Below, in pieces: positions 1 through 8,258 of a DNA stretch of 39,811 nt; positions within the stretch are counted from its first letter, which is position 1, and every line of letters starts with the position of its first letter. Position numbers and translations under genes: made by a program. The stretch lies in contig JANQRV010000498.1 of the NCBI GenBank assembly GCA_028284395.1, positions 1 through 39,811 of the forward strand. The letters run 5' to 3'. The DNA is from Saprospiraceae bacterium. GTDB taxonomy: Bacteria; Bacteroidota; Bacteroidia; Chitinophagales; Saprospiraceae. The notes beneath the pieces were generated by a model. It was not told the origin of the DNA. It saw nothing but the letters and a program-made list of their open reading frames with translations, and ran no database searches.

Positions 1-1
1 T

Positions 2-427
2 GAAGCAAAGGCGCAGCGTTCCGAAATTTGGCCCATCCTAAAACGCATTACTTCTTATGGAGGTGTTTTCGAAAATGGTCGTAAGAATTTCTATGCCCCT
101 TATTTTACGAGCGCCGTCCCCGCGGAGGTAGACCCTTATGTAGACGGAATGATCCTTGGGCAAGGAGTGCGCTTGCGATCCGGTCCTTCGGTCGACTTCC
201 GAATTGCCGGTGTCGTTTCCTTCGAAGTTGTCAAAATCCTGGACGATAATGCTCCCGAAGCAACGATCAAAGGAGAGACTTATCCGTGGGTGAAAATCCA
301 ATTAGCAAACGGCACCGAAGGATTTGTGTTTGGCAAATTCGTCGGGCGTCCCATCGATTTCCGAGCTGGATTTGAAAAACAGGGGGATGGTGTCTGGAGA
401 ATGGTCTTTCTTCTGGCTGGAGATTAA
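2..427 (+). CDS. SH3-domain protein, 5' end cut off by the window
   Basis: The reading frame is open from base 2, so the gene begins outside the window and only the last 141 residues are visible. The visible part holds one bacterial SH3 (SH3b) domain at roughly residues 50 to 110: a VRLRSGPS strand, then PWVKIQLANGTEGFVFGKFV, which is the usual arrangement of the variable first loop and the closing G-x-V strand. Such domains in Bacteroidota usually sit on exported proteins and bind peptides or cell wall, but no export signal can be seen because the N-terminus is missing. An internal ATG at 149 would cut into the open frame and is not the likely start. The gene converges on the esterase at 430 with only 2 nt between them. 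The SH3 call is fairly firm; the role is unknown. Confidence 0.75.
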   Translation, partial: EAKAQRSEIWPILKRITSYGGVFENGRKNFYAPYFTSAVPAEVDPYVDGMILGQGVRLRSGPSVDFRIAGVVSFEVVKILDDNAPEATIKGETYPWVKIQLANGTEGFVFGKFVGRPIDFRAGFEKQGDGVWRMVFLLAGD

Positions 428-429
428 AC

Positions 430-1161
430 CTAGAAACGGGTTTCCAGGTAGTATGGCAACATTGCCCGCCAAGTTGGCCAATCATGGGCCATATCATGTC
501 CCCAAATGTCTAGTTCATGCGGAATTCCTTTCTCGTGCAAGATACCCGATAATCGACGAGAAGCATCCGGTGATTCATAGCGACCGGATCCGGTCAGGAT
601 ATGAATGTGCCGGGACGACCGCAACATCGGCAACCAATAATCGTCATTGAGTCCAGGTAAATAGGATACGGGAGAATTAAAATATGCATCGTCGTCAAAA
701 TACCCTTTGGTATAAGTACTTAGATCGTAATCACCACTCATAGCAATGGTACCGGCAAAAAGGTCGGGGCGTTTGAAATACAGGTTGGCAGCATGTAGGG
801 CTCCCAGTGAAGCGCCACAGGTGATGATTGGCGTTTCCCAACTGGTATGGTGGCGGATAAAAGGAACCACTTCTTCGGTCACATAGTAATTGAACTGGCG
901 ATGCCGGATGGATTTATCACGAGGATGCATGTAATTATTCAACCAGCTTTCATTATTAATGCTGTTGATCGAAAATACCTTGAGTTTGCCGGCATTGATG
1001 TGATGGCTGATGGCATCGATTAGCTGAAAACGCTCGTATTCAAGATAGTCTGCTGCCGCTGTCGGCACCATCAACAAGGCAAAACCATAGTGACCATAAA
1101 CAGCAACTTCCATATTCTTGTTGAGTGACGGACTGTGCCAGTAGTGAATTTCTCTTTTCAT
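430..1161 (-). CDS. Alpha/beta-hydrolase, esterase family (PF00756-like)
   Basis: This 243-residue protein has the look of the putative esterase family (esterase D / antigen 85 type). The nucleophile elbow is C-G-A-S-L-G with Ser118, followed by a helix (ALHAANLYFKRPDLFAG) and a MSGDYD strand, as in that family. His226 in GHDMAHDW near the C-terminus is the likely catalytic histidine; the acid is probably Asp199, but this is uncertain. There is no signal peptide, so it should be cytoplasmic. The start ATG lies 23 nt downstream of the aldo/keto reductase stop, so the two minus-strand genes probably share a transcript. The substrate cannot be read from the sequence. Confidence 0.8.
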   Translation of the reverse strand: MKREIHYWHSPSLNKNMEVAVYGHYGFALLMVPTAAADYLEYERFQLIDAISHHINAGKLKVFSINSINNESWLNNYMHPRDKSIRHRQFNYYVTEEVVPFIRHHTSWETPIITCGASLGALHAANLYFKRPDLFAGTIAMSGDYDLSTYTKGYFDDDAYFNSPVSYLPGLNDDYWLPMLRSSRHIHILTGSGRYESPDASRRLSGILHEKGIPHELDIWGHDMAHDWPTWRAMLPYYLETRF

Positions 1162-1184
1162 TTTGTCTCTTACTTAACTTGTAT

Positions 1185-2171
1185 TTACCACAAATGATGA
1201 ACGTCTGGTTTGACAGCAGATTCATAAATCCCTTCAATCTGGCTCATTTGATCTTTTGTCAAAGCCGGCAAGTCAAATGTACTCAAATTGGAAGAAAGCT
1301 GGGAAGATTTTGAAGCCCCTGGAATCACACAACTGACTTCTTCGTGAGCAATGATCCATTTTAAGGCGGTAGGCGCCAGGTTTTCACGATCCGGAAAAAT
1401 TGCTTTGAGCTGATCCACCGCCGCCAGACCTTTCTCATAAGGAATGCCCGAAAAGGTTTCTCCTTTATCAAAATGTTTGCCCTCGCGGTTAAAAAACCGG
1501 TGATCACCTTCCGCAAATACCGTCTTCGAGTCATATAACCCAGTCAGGAGTCCACTCGCCAGAGGAACACGTACAATGACGCCAATATTCTTTAGCTGGG
1601 CCTGTTTAAAAAACAAATCAGCTGGGCGTTGACGAAACATATTGAAAATAATCTGTACGGTCGTAACATTGGGGTATTCTAGGGCTTTCAAAGCCTCTTC
1701 TACTTTTTCCACACTTACGCCCATGTGACGAATCTTTCCTTCCGATTGCAACCGGTCAAATAATTCGAAAATCTCAGGTCGGTAATAAACCTCGGTTGGA
1801 GGGCAATGCAGTTGTATCAGATCAAGTGTTTCGACACCAATCCTTGTTAGGCTCTCTTCTACATATTTCCGCAGGGCATCAGTCGTATAGGAAGCACTGA
1901 TGTGCGGATTCAATTGTCGACCACATTTAGTGGCCACGTAGATACGTTCACTGCGGTTCTTCAATAACCTTCCAACCGATTTTTCACTTTCGCCACTTTC
2001 ATAGACATCCGCCGTATCGATAAAATTGATCCCACTATCAATGGCCTGATTCAAAATCCTGTCTGCATTATCGTGATCAAAACCGGAACCCCATTTGCCT
2101 CCCACCTGCCACGTACCCAGTGATATTTCAGATATCTTGAATTCAGTTTTGCCCAAGGTTCTATAATTCAT
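1185..2171 (-). CDS. Aldo/keto reductase
   Basis: This 328-residue protein is a full-length member of the aldo/keto reductase family, NADPH-dependent oxidoreductases with a TIM-barrel fold. The catalytic tetrad is present: Asp52 and Tyr57 in IDTADVYESG, Lys82 in ATKCG, and His122 in QLHCPP. The C-terminal cofactor part is also recognisable (VSCVIPGASKSSQL). It resembles the general stress/YajO-like branch, but the substrate cannot be assigned. It appears to be the first gene of a two-gene leftward unit with the esterase at 430-1161. The intergenic region upstream (2172-2568) holds no clear TAnnTTTG box for it. Confidence 0.9.
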   Translation of the reverse strand: MNYRTLGKTEFKISEISLGTWQVGGKWGSGFDHDNADRILNQAIDSGINFIDTADVYESGESEKSVGRLLKNRSERIYVATKCGRQLNPHISASYTTDALRKYVEESLTRIGVETLDLIQLHCPPTEVYYRPEIFELFDRLQSEGKIRHMGVSVEKVEEALKALEYPNVTTVQIIFNMFRQRPADLFFKQAQLKNIGVIVRVPLASGLLTGLYDSKTVFAEGDHRFFNREGKHFDKGETFSGIPYEKGLAAVDQLKAIFPDRENLAPTALKWIIAHEEVSCVIPGASKSSQLSSNLSTFDLPALTKDQMSQIEGIYESAVKPDVHHLW

Positions 2172-2568
2172 ATTTCCGATGTTTCTGCCGTCAAAATAGC
2201 ACGATTTGAAATTAACACCTCTAACAATTTCATATTGATATTAGACGCCTTAATTTAGAAATAAATGCCCTATTTTTTCCTTAAATACCGGACCTAACTC
2301 TGCGATCTTGCTTTCTTAACATATTTTATTTAAATTGCTTGCATTAAGTTAAGGTTTACTACTAATTTTCTCGACAGAAACAAATTTGCTCCATCTTATA
2401 CCATTTCGGTAAATTCTATTCTACTAGTTAAAAGGCACATCAAACAGAACCTAGGTTTCAATTAACATCTAGTGTTTCGGGTATTCTATTTTATTCATCC
2501 ATTTTTCAATAATTGAGCTTCGGGCTTTCTTATTGGCTTAATTCAATTTGTCTGAACCTAATTTTTTT
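2172..2568. other. AT-rich divergent intergenic region, no gene seen
   Basis: About 400 bases lie between the leftward reductase and the rightward giant secreted protein. The stretch is AT-rich with stops in all frames and no ORF with homology that I recognise. It must hold promoters for both sides, but I found no perfect TAnnTTTG element on either strand, so the transcription starts cannot be placed. Confidence 0.5.
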
Positions 2569-5500
2569 ATGATGAAAAAAATTCTGCATACCCTTTTATG
2601 CCTGGGCATAACCCTTGGCCTTCACGCCCAAACCCCCGATCCATCTTGCGGAACAAACAATTGCGAAACAGCAATTGATATCGAATTAATAACTGGGGAT
2701 CCATGGATACAGATCTGTGCTGAAAAATACGCCGGCGATGATTGCTTCAATCAACAACACACCTATTATCGTTTTGCAGCGGAGAAAGACGGCTATCTTC
2801 AGTTTTGTTATGGTGGATCTGCCTTATTTGGCAATTGCACCGACGGCAAGGTCTCCAATCAACAGGAGGGAGAATTGGTAGCTGTGGCAGACTGTAATGG
2901 TGATGAGGCTTTACAATATAAAGTCGCGGCCAATTCAATTGTATACATTAGAGTAGATCGCATCATAGGTATTGCCGGCACTGAAGAGTGTGCCCAATTC
3001 CGGTTCCTCCCAGCTTCCATAGATGGCTGTGTCTGCCGCAATTACATGTCTAGCGTTTCTACCGTGTTGAGGTGCGACAACTTTGAGAACTATCGTTCTG
3101 AAGCAGTAACGGATCAATCCCCCTTCTGGGAGCTTTGCGAACCAGATTCCGGGGATGGGTGGATCACTGAAGGGTTTTCCCAGGGCGATGGGACTCAATC
3201 ATTGAACTTACAGACCACTGCTGCCAATTACTCGCATGTTGTCTACCAATTGGGAGAAATTTACCAGGGGAATTTACAATTGAGTTGGTGGATGTTTGTG
3301 CCCGATGGTCAGACTGCTTTTTACACCGTGTATTATAATCGTGAAAAAGGAATTCCGGGCTATGAAGTCAAATTCCAACAAGACGGTAGCGGAACACTTA
3401 CGTATGGTCTTAATCCGCAGACTGCCTCCTTTAAATATCCTCAAGGAGAGTGGTTTGAAGTCGTCCAAACCATCGACTTAGGCAATGATCAAGCCGTGTT
3501 GAGCATTAATGGCTGGGCAGTGGATCGTTGGCGGTTTTATTCGAGTTCTCCAACGGACGATTTGCCACATCTTGGTTCCATTAATTTTTCTGCCAGAGCG
3601 GGCAGCGATTTCTACATCGATAACATTTGCTTTACGGAGGGAAATTGCATCATCACCAGCGAGTATAACCCAGTATGCTCCAACAATATAGAATTTACCA
3701 ACCCCGGTGAAGCGCGCTGTTTTGGCGTTACTAATTTTACGGACGCTCCCTGTACCGACTGTGAGGATGTGATCATTTGTGATTTTGATCCGGTAACCGG
3801 GGATTATATACTTCGATTAGGAACAGCCGATATTGATTTCGAAAGAGGTGTCACCTGGATCAATGAAAGCACTGGGGAAGACATTGGCACCGACAATTCG
3901 GAAATCATTACCCTCATCCCAACTGATGAAGATTGTACAGCTTATACCATCTGCGTTCGCTACTATGACCGTCGTATTGGAGATTGGCGGACCTGCTGTA
4001 AAAAAATCTGTATCTGTCGTGATCAACAGAATTGTCAATACATCGACTATTTAGTTCAGGAAAACGGCCTTCGTTTCCAATTCAACAATGATGTTGCGGA
4101 TCAAGTCAGGTGGTTCTATGAAACCGATGGCCAAATTGTTTCATTTGACCCCAACCAAGAACCTTACCTGGATTTCTTGCCTCAGACATCCAATCAGGAA
4201 TGTCGTAAGGTTAAGATTTGCGCTTACTATTTCGATCCCATCACGAATTGCTGGAAATGGTGTTGTCGCTCCGTTTGCATCTGTAATCCAAATAATTGTA
4301 ACCGAATCGACTTCTCAACATCCGACGAAGGACTGGTTTTCAAAATTGAAGCTACAGAAGCGGAGCAATGGCAATGGACAGTGGAATTTGACGATGGGAC
4401 TTCTTTTGACCTGGAGGGCAAAGAATCAACTGAACTACTACGCTATACCGACGTTTGCCGGTGGGTAAAAGTATGTGTCCGGTATTTTGACCGGACCGAT
4501 AAATGCTGGAAAGCTTGCTGTCGGAAGGTATGGCTTTGTCACCCGGTCGAATGTGAAGACATCATCAGTTGTCGTTTCGACCCCGTTTCCGGCAATTACA
4601 TTTTCAGCGTAAATAATCCCAACCTGGATCAGGAAAAGGGACTCACCTGGATCAATGAGACCACGGGAGAAGAAATTGGAACTCGAGACAGTGAGACCCT
4701 TTCGCTTTCACCTACCGATGAAGAATGTACAACGTATTCGATATGCGTGCGATATTACGATCAGGCCTGCGAGTGCTGGCGGACTTGCTGCAAGAAAATC
4801 TGCGTTTGCCGCGACCAGGAAAATTGCCGTTACATCAATTACGAAATTGGTGACCGTGGCTTCCAATTTTCCTTTGCTAATGATCTTGCGCAAAGTGCCG
4901 AATGGTTCTATGAGGAAGACGGACAAATCATACCATTTGCTCCCGGCGATCTTCCCTACCTGGATTTTTCTCCACAAACAGATCCTGATTTTTGCCGTCA
5001 GGTAAAAGTCTGCGTCTACTATTTCGATGTAGCCACCGGCTGCTGGAAGTGGTGTTGCCGCAAAATTTGTCTTTGCAATCCCAACGAATGTGGGTATATC
5101 GATTTTAGGGCTAATGATGAAGGGATGGAATTCGGTTTAAATGTCGATCGTACCGCCGAATGGCAATGGACAGCAGCATTCGACAATGGTAGTCGTATTA
5201 AATTGGAAGGTGAACAAACTACAGAATTGCTACGGTATACCGGCGTATGCCGCTGGATAAACGTATGTGTCCGATACCTGGATTTGACCGATAACTGTTG
5301 GAAGGTTTGTTGTCGAAGGATCTGGCTTTGTCCTCCAATCGAGTGCGAAGATATAATTCAGAGTCGTTTTGACCCACCGTCCGGACAGTATATTTTCACC
5401 GTCAACAATCCCGACATCGAACTCGAACGGGGCATCACATGGATTAATGAAACAACGGGAGATGAATACACCACTACTGCCGCGGAAGGCTTATCCCTGG

Positions 5501-8199
5501 CACCGCGTGAGGGTGATTGTACTACCTACTCGATCTGCATTAAGTATTACGACCGAAATTGTGGCTGTTGGAGAACCTGTTGCAAGAAGATCTGCCTGTG
5601 CAGAGACGAGGAAACCTGCCAAAGCATTGGTTATCAAATTGAGGAGGATGGTTATGCCTTTGTACTAAATTCTGATGACGTCAGAGCTCCGCAATGGTTT
5701 TTGGAAGAAAATGGCACGATGACCAACTTTGACCCAAATGGGCAACCATTCGTGAATTTCGATCCGGATAATGACTGCCGTTTGGTCAAGATTTGTTGTT
5801 ATTACTATGACAATCGAACCGGGTGTTGGAAATGGTGCTGCCGTGAAATCAAAATTTGCCGTGGAAAGTGTTGCCATGATGATCCGTTAAGTCGGTTGGA
5901 CTGGCTGAAGGAACAAGCCGACAACTGCGAAGAATTGGCATGTGGGCTAAAGGTCTATTGCTGTACCTATGAGGGGCGTAAAGTGTTCAATTTACAAGAT
6001 GATCCAGCCATTTGCACCGATCCACTGGGCCGTGTTTTTGAGTGTAATGGAAACGAGCTTTTCCAGTGGGGTGGCATTGGCGGTATCAATATGGATCAAT
6101 TCGATCGGTTAGCAGATTGTGAATTGATCTGGAAGTGCTCCAAAGAGATTTGTGACAACGGGTTAGACGACGACAGAGATGGCAAGATCGATTGTGAAGA
6201 CGAAGACTGCTGGGAACATTGCAATGGTGGTTGTACTCGCGAGCCCATTGCTGAATTCTCCTGGATGGAATCCGGCCCACAAGAGATTCAATTCAAAGAT
6301 CGATCCTTATACGAAGCAGATGAATGGTGGTGGAACTTTGGTGACGGAGAAGAATCTAATGAAGCAGACCCCGTTCACCGATATCTGGAGGCCGGCACAT
6401 ACGAAGTTTGCCTGATAACAAGTAATGATTGTGGTACCAGCGAAAAATTTTGTCTTAAAGTAAAAGTCGATCCGGCCAATGGCCATGACGTGATCATCAA
6501 TGTAGGGGAAGTGTCCGGTAAAACGGGAGACATTGTCCAATTGCCTGTTTTCCTTGAAGACTGCATGGATTGTAGTGCCATTACTTCGTTCGAAACCAAA
6601 TTTGCATTTGAGAACTCAGGTATTGTAGAAGTACTCAATGTTGTTCCAATCAGATTGGAAGATGGCTTTTTTGAATGGTTACCAGAAGTGAATGGTATTG
6701 TCTTTACCGCAGATACGCCCATCGACATTCCCAATGACGATACTCTTTTCATCATTGAAATTCAACTCGTTGGTCCGGGTGACCAGGAGACGGTTGCCAC
6801 GCTAAAAACTGACTTTGAGGTCGAGCTAACGGGTAAGAAAGGTGGGGATATTCCTCTGGAATACGATGTTCAATTGATCGATGGTTTGGTGAAAATAGAA
6901 GAAGTCGGCCACCGTATTTTCGGAACCATTCGAAATATTTGGGAGCAAGGAATCAGCAAGGTCTATGTACCATTATTCCGCGAAGGTGTATTTCAAGATT
7001 ACTTCATGACGGATGAGACCGGGAAGTACGAATTTGTAGATAATTTAGAAGGTAAAAACTATACCGTTCAACCTGCTAAGGAGCATCTCGACCGCAGTGT
7101 AATCAACGTTATTTCATCCGCGAAAGCCTATGATTATGTCAAATATCGATTTGGAGTGCTACCGGATCCCGGACTGTCGCCCTATCAAATCATTACACTC
7201 GATGTCAATTGTAATGATAAGATCTCCACTTTAGATATTTATCTGATCAATGAAGTGATACTCGGCAATATCGATGAATTTCCGGGTTGTGCTGCCTGGT
7301 CCTTTATTCCTTCCGATTATCAGTTTCCCGATCCGCTGGACCCCTTCCCATTTCCCAATTCTGCTGAAGTACAGGATCTTGATGAAAACACCCAGCTGGA
7401 TTTCATTGGAGTAATGAAGGGCGATGTTGCTTTCGAAGCAGACCCGACCTTACCCGGCCAAGCTCCAGGCGATGAGGTCTCAGCCAATGTAGTTCGGCTT
7501 GTGGCAACCGACCAGTTCTACGCCAGGGGCGATACCATACAAATGACCATCACCTCTCCCGATTTCTTTAATCTTCGGGCATACCAATTTGCATTTGGCT
7601 TTGACCCGCAGGTCCTAGAGGTGTTAGATACCCGCGCCGCAGATTTGATCGAACTGACTGAAGATAATTTCGGACAAGCAAATGAGAGCGAGGGCATTTT
7701 ATCAGCACTTTGGGTAAACCCCGACGCAAAGGGAATCACCCTCTCTCCGGAAGAAGGACTTTTTACACTAACGATGCTTGCAAAAAAAGACATACACAGC
7801 CTGGCGGATCACCTCAGACTGAGTACGGACGAGATGGAACAGTTTGCCATTGACGCTAATTATAAGATGCTGGATCTAACCCTAGAGTTTGTCCATCGGG
7901 GAATTACGACCCACACCATCGATCATAAAACGGAGGAGTTCAGGCTTTATCAGAACACTCCGAATCCATTCAGCGGTATCACGACCATTGAGTTTGAGCT
8001 ACCTCATGCCGCCGAGGTGAATCTGATAATTTTCAATCAGCTAGGACAGGTCATCCAATCGCATAAAGGTAGATTCGGAAAGGGCAGGAGCGCCGTTAGA
8101 GTGGACCTGGCTAATCTCGGGTTGGGTAATCAGGTCCTCTATTACCAATTCGTGGCCGACGACTATACCCAAACCAGGAAGATGCTGAACATTGAGTGA
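2569..8199 (+). CDS. Giant secreted multidomain protein with Cys-rich module array and T9SS type A sorting domain
   Basis: The frame is open from a TTG at 2548, but the ATG at 2569 puts a clean signal peptide first (MMKKILHTLLCLGITLGLHA, cut before Gln21), giving 1876 residues. In order: an N-terminal Cys-containing beta domain (about 25-155); a LamG/concanavalin-like domain (165-355); eight Cys-rich modules (398-1097); a Cys-containing segment resembling the DUF6970-type lipoprotein domain (1100-1180); an acidic CDNGLDDDRDGKIDC calcium-binding-like motif (1193-1214); a PKD domain with WWNFGDG (1225-1304); a cohesin-like domain (1306-1443); a CarboxypepD-regulatory-like plus dockerin-like segment with LDVNCNDKISTLD (1449-1625); a second cohesin-like domain (1642-1777); and a C-terminal T9SS type A sorting domain beginning FRLYQNTPNPF (1791-1876). 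It should be exported by Sec and T9SS and fixed on or shed from the surface. An adhesive or structural role is inference. Genes at 8259 and 9994 follow on the same strand. Confidence 0.85.
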   Translation: MMKKILHTLLCLGITLGLHAQTPDPSCGTNNCETAIDIELITGDPWIQICAEKYAGDDCFNQQHTYYRFAAEKDGYLQFCYGGSALFGNCTDGKVSNQQEGELVAVADCNGDEALQYKVAANSIVYIRVDRIIGIAGTEECAQFRFLPASIDGCVCRNYMSSVSTVLRCDNFENYRSEAVTDQSPFWELCEPDSGDGWITEGFSQGDGTQSLNLQTTAANYSHVVYQLGEIYQGNLQLSWWMFVPDGQTAFYTVYYNREKGIPGYEVKFQQDGSGTLTYGLNPQTASFKYPQGEWFEVVQTIDLGNDQAVLSINGWAVDRWRFYSSSPTDDLPHLGSINFSARAGSDFYIDNICFTEGNCIITSEYNPVCSNNIEFTNPGEARCFGVTNFTDAPCTDCEDVIICDFDPVTGDYILRLGTADIDFERGVTWINESTGEDIGTDNSEIITLIPTDEDCTAYTICVRYYDRRIGDWRTCCKKICICRDQQNCQYIDYLVQENGLRFQFNNDVADQVRWFYETDGQIVSFDPNQEPYLDFLPQTSNQECRKVKICAYYFDPITNCWKWCCRSVCICNPNNCNRIDFSTSDEGLVFKIEATEAEQWQWTVEFDDGTSFDLEGKESTELLRYTDVCRWVKVCVRYFDRTDKCWKACCRKVWLCHPVECEDIISCRFDPVSGNYIFSVNNPNLDQEKGLTWINETTGEEIGTRDSETLSLSPTDEECTTYSICVRYYDQACECWRTCCKKICVCRDQENCRYINYEIGDRGFQFSFANDLAQSAEWFYEEDGQIIPFAPGDLPYLDFSPQTDPDFCRQVKVCVYYFDVATGCWKWCCRKICLCNPNECGYIDFRANDEGMEFGLNVDRTAEWQWTAAFDNGSRIKLEGEQTTELLRYTGVCRWINVCVRYLDLTDNCWKVCCRRIWLCPPIECEDIIQSRFDPPSGQYIFTVNNPDIELERGITWINETTGDEYTTTAAEGLSLAPREGDCTTYSICIKYYDRNCGCWRTCCKKICLCRDEETCQSIGYQIEEDGYAFVLNSDDVRAPQWFLEENGTMTNFDPNGQPFVNFDPDNDCRLVKICCYYYDNRTGCWKWCCREIKICRGKCCHDDPLSRLDWLKEQADNCEELACGLKVYCCTYEGRKVFNLQDDPAICTDPLGRVFECNGNELFQWGGIGGINMDQFDRLADCELIWKCSKEICDNGLDDDRDGKIDCEDEDCWEHCNGGCTREPIAEFSWMESGPQEIQFKDRSLYEADEWWWNFGDGEESNEADPVHRYLEAGTYEVCLITSNDCGTSEKFCLKVKVDPANGHDVIINVGEVSGKTGDIVQLPVFLEDCMDCSAITSFETKFAFENSGIVEVLNVVPIRLEDGFFEWLPEVNGIVFTADTPIDIPNDDTLFIIEIQLVGPGDQETVATLKTDFEVELTGKKGGDIPLEYDVQLIDGLVKIEEVGHRIFGTIRNIWEQGISKVYVPLFREGVFQDYFMTDETGKYEFVDNLEGKNYTVQPAKEHLDRSVINVISSAKAYDYVKYRFGVLPDPGLSPYQIITLDVNCNDKISTLDIYLINEVILGNIDEFPGCAAWSFIPSDYQFPDPLDPFPFPNSAEVQDLDENTQLDFIGVMKGDVAFEADPTLPGQAPGDEVSANVVRLVATDQFYARGDTIQMTITSPDFFNLRAYQFAFGFDPQVLEVLDTRAADLIELTEDNFGQANESEGILSALWVNPDAKGITLSPEEGLFTLTMLAKKDIHSLADHLRLSTDEMEQFAIDANYKMLDLTLEFVHRGITTHTIDHKTEEFRLYQNTPNPFSGITTIEFELPHAAEVNLIIFNQLGQVIQSHKGRFGKGRSAVRVDLANLGLGNQVLYYQFVADDYTQTRKMLNIE
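3760..5859 (+). repeat. Coding repeat: eight Cys-rich modules in A-B-C, A-B-C, A-B order
   Basis: Inside the giant protein three units begin at 3760, 4552 and 5344, exactly 792 bp (264 codons) apart; the third stops after its B module. Each unit has three homologous but distinct modules of about 88 residues. A modules carry TWIN(E)xTTG and end C-W-R-T-C-C-K-K-I-C; B modules carry a WF(Y/L)E aromatic patch and end C-W-K-W-C-C-R; C modules carry WQWT and end C-W-K-x-C-C-R-x-(V/I)-W-L-C. All share a central (V/I)C-x-(R/Y)Y-(F/Y/L)-D strand. The first A module has Asp where the others have Cys before Trp. Even spacing of paired cysteines suggests disulfide-stabilised beta-sandwich modules; this is inference. 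Confidence 0.9.
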
Positions 8200-8216
8200 T
8201 GAATCCCTTTTTTAAT

Positions 8217-8243
8217 GAGAGGCCGCATTTTCAGCGGCCTCTC
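8217..8243 (+). terminator. Strong hairpin after the giant gene
   Basis: A perfect 10-bp GC-rich stem (8217-8226 with 8234-8243) closes a 7-nt loop, 17 nt after the stop codon of the giant gene and 15 nt before the next ATG. The downstream tail (CTTTAAC) is short of T, so termination may be partial; it could instead protect the upstream mRNA 3' end. Confidence 0.55.
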
Positions 8244-8258
8244 CTTTAACGATTTCCC

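Noticed and set aside
2548..2568. TTG start for the giant protein
   Set aside because: It would put seven polar and aromatic residues before a clean signal peptide that begins at the ATG at 2569.
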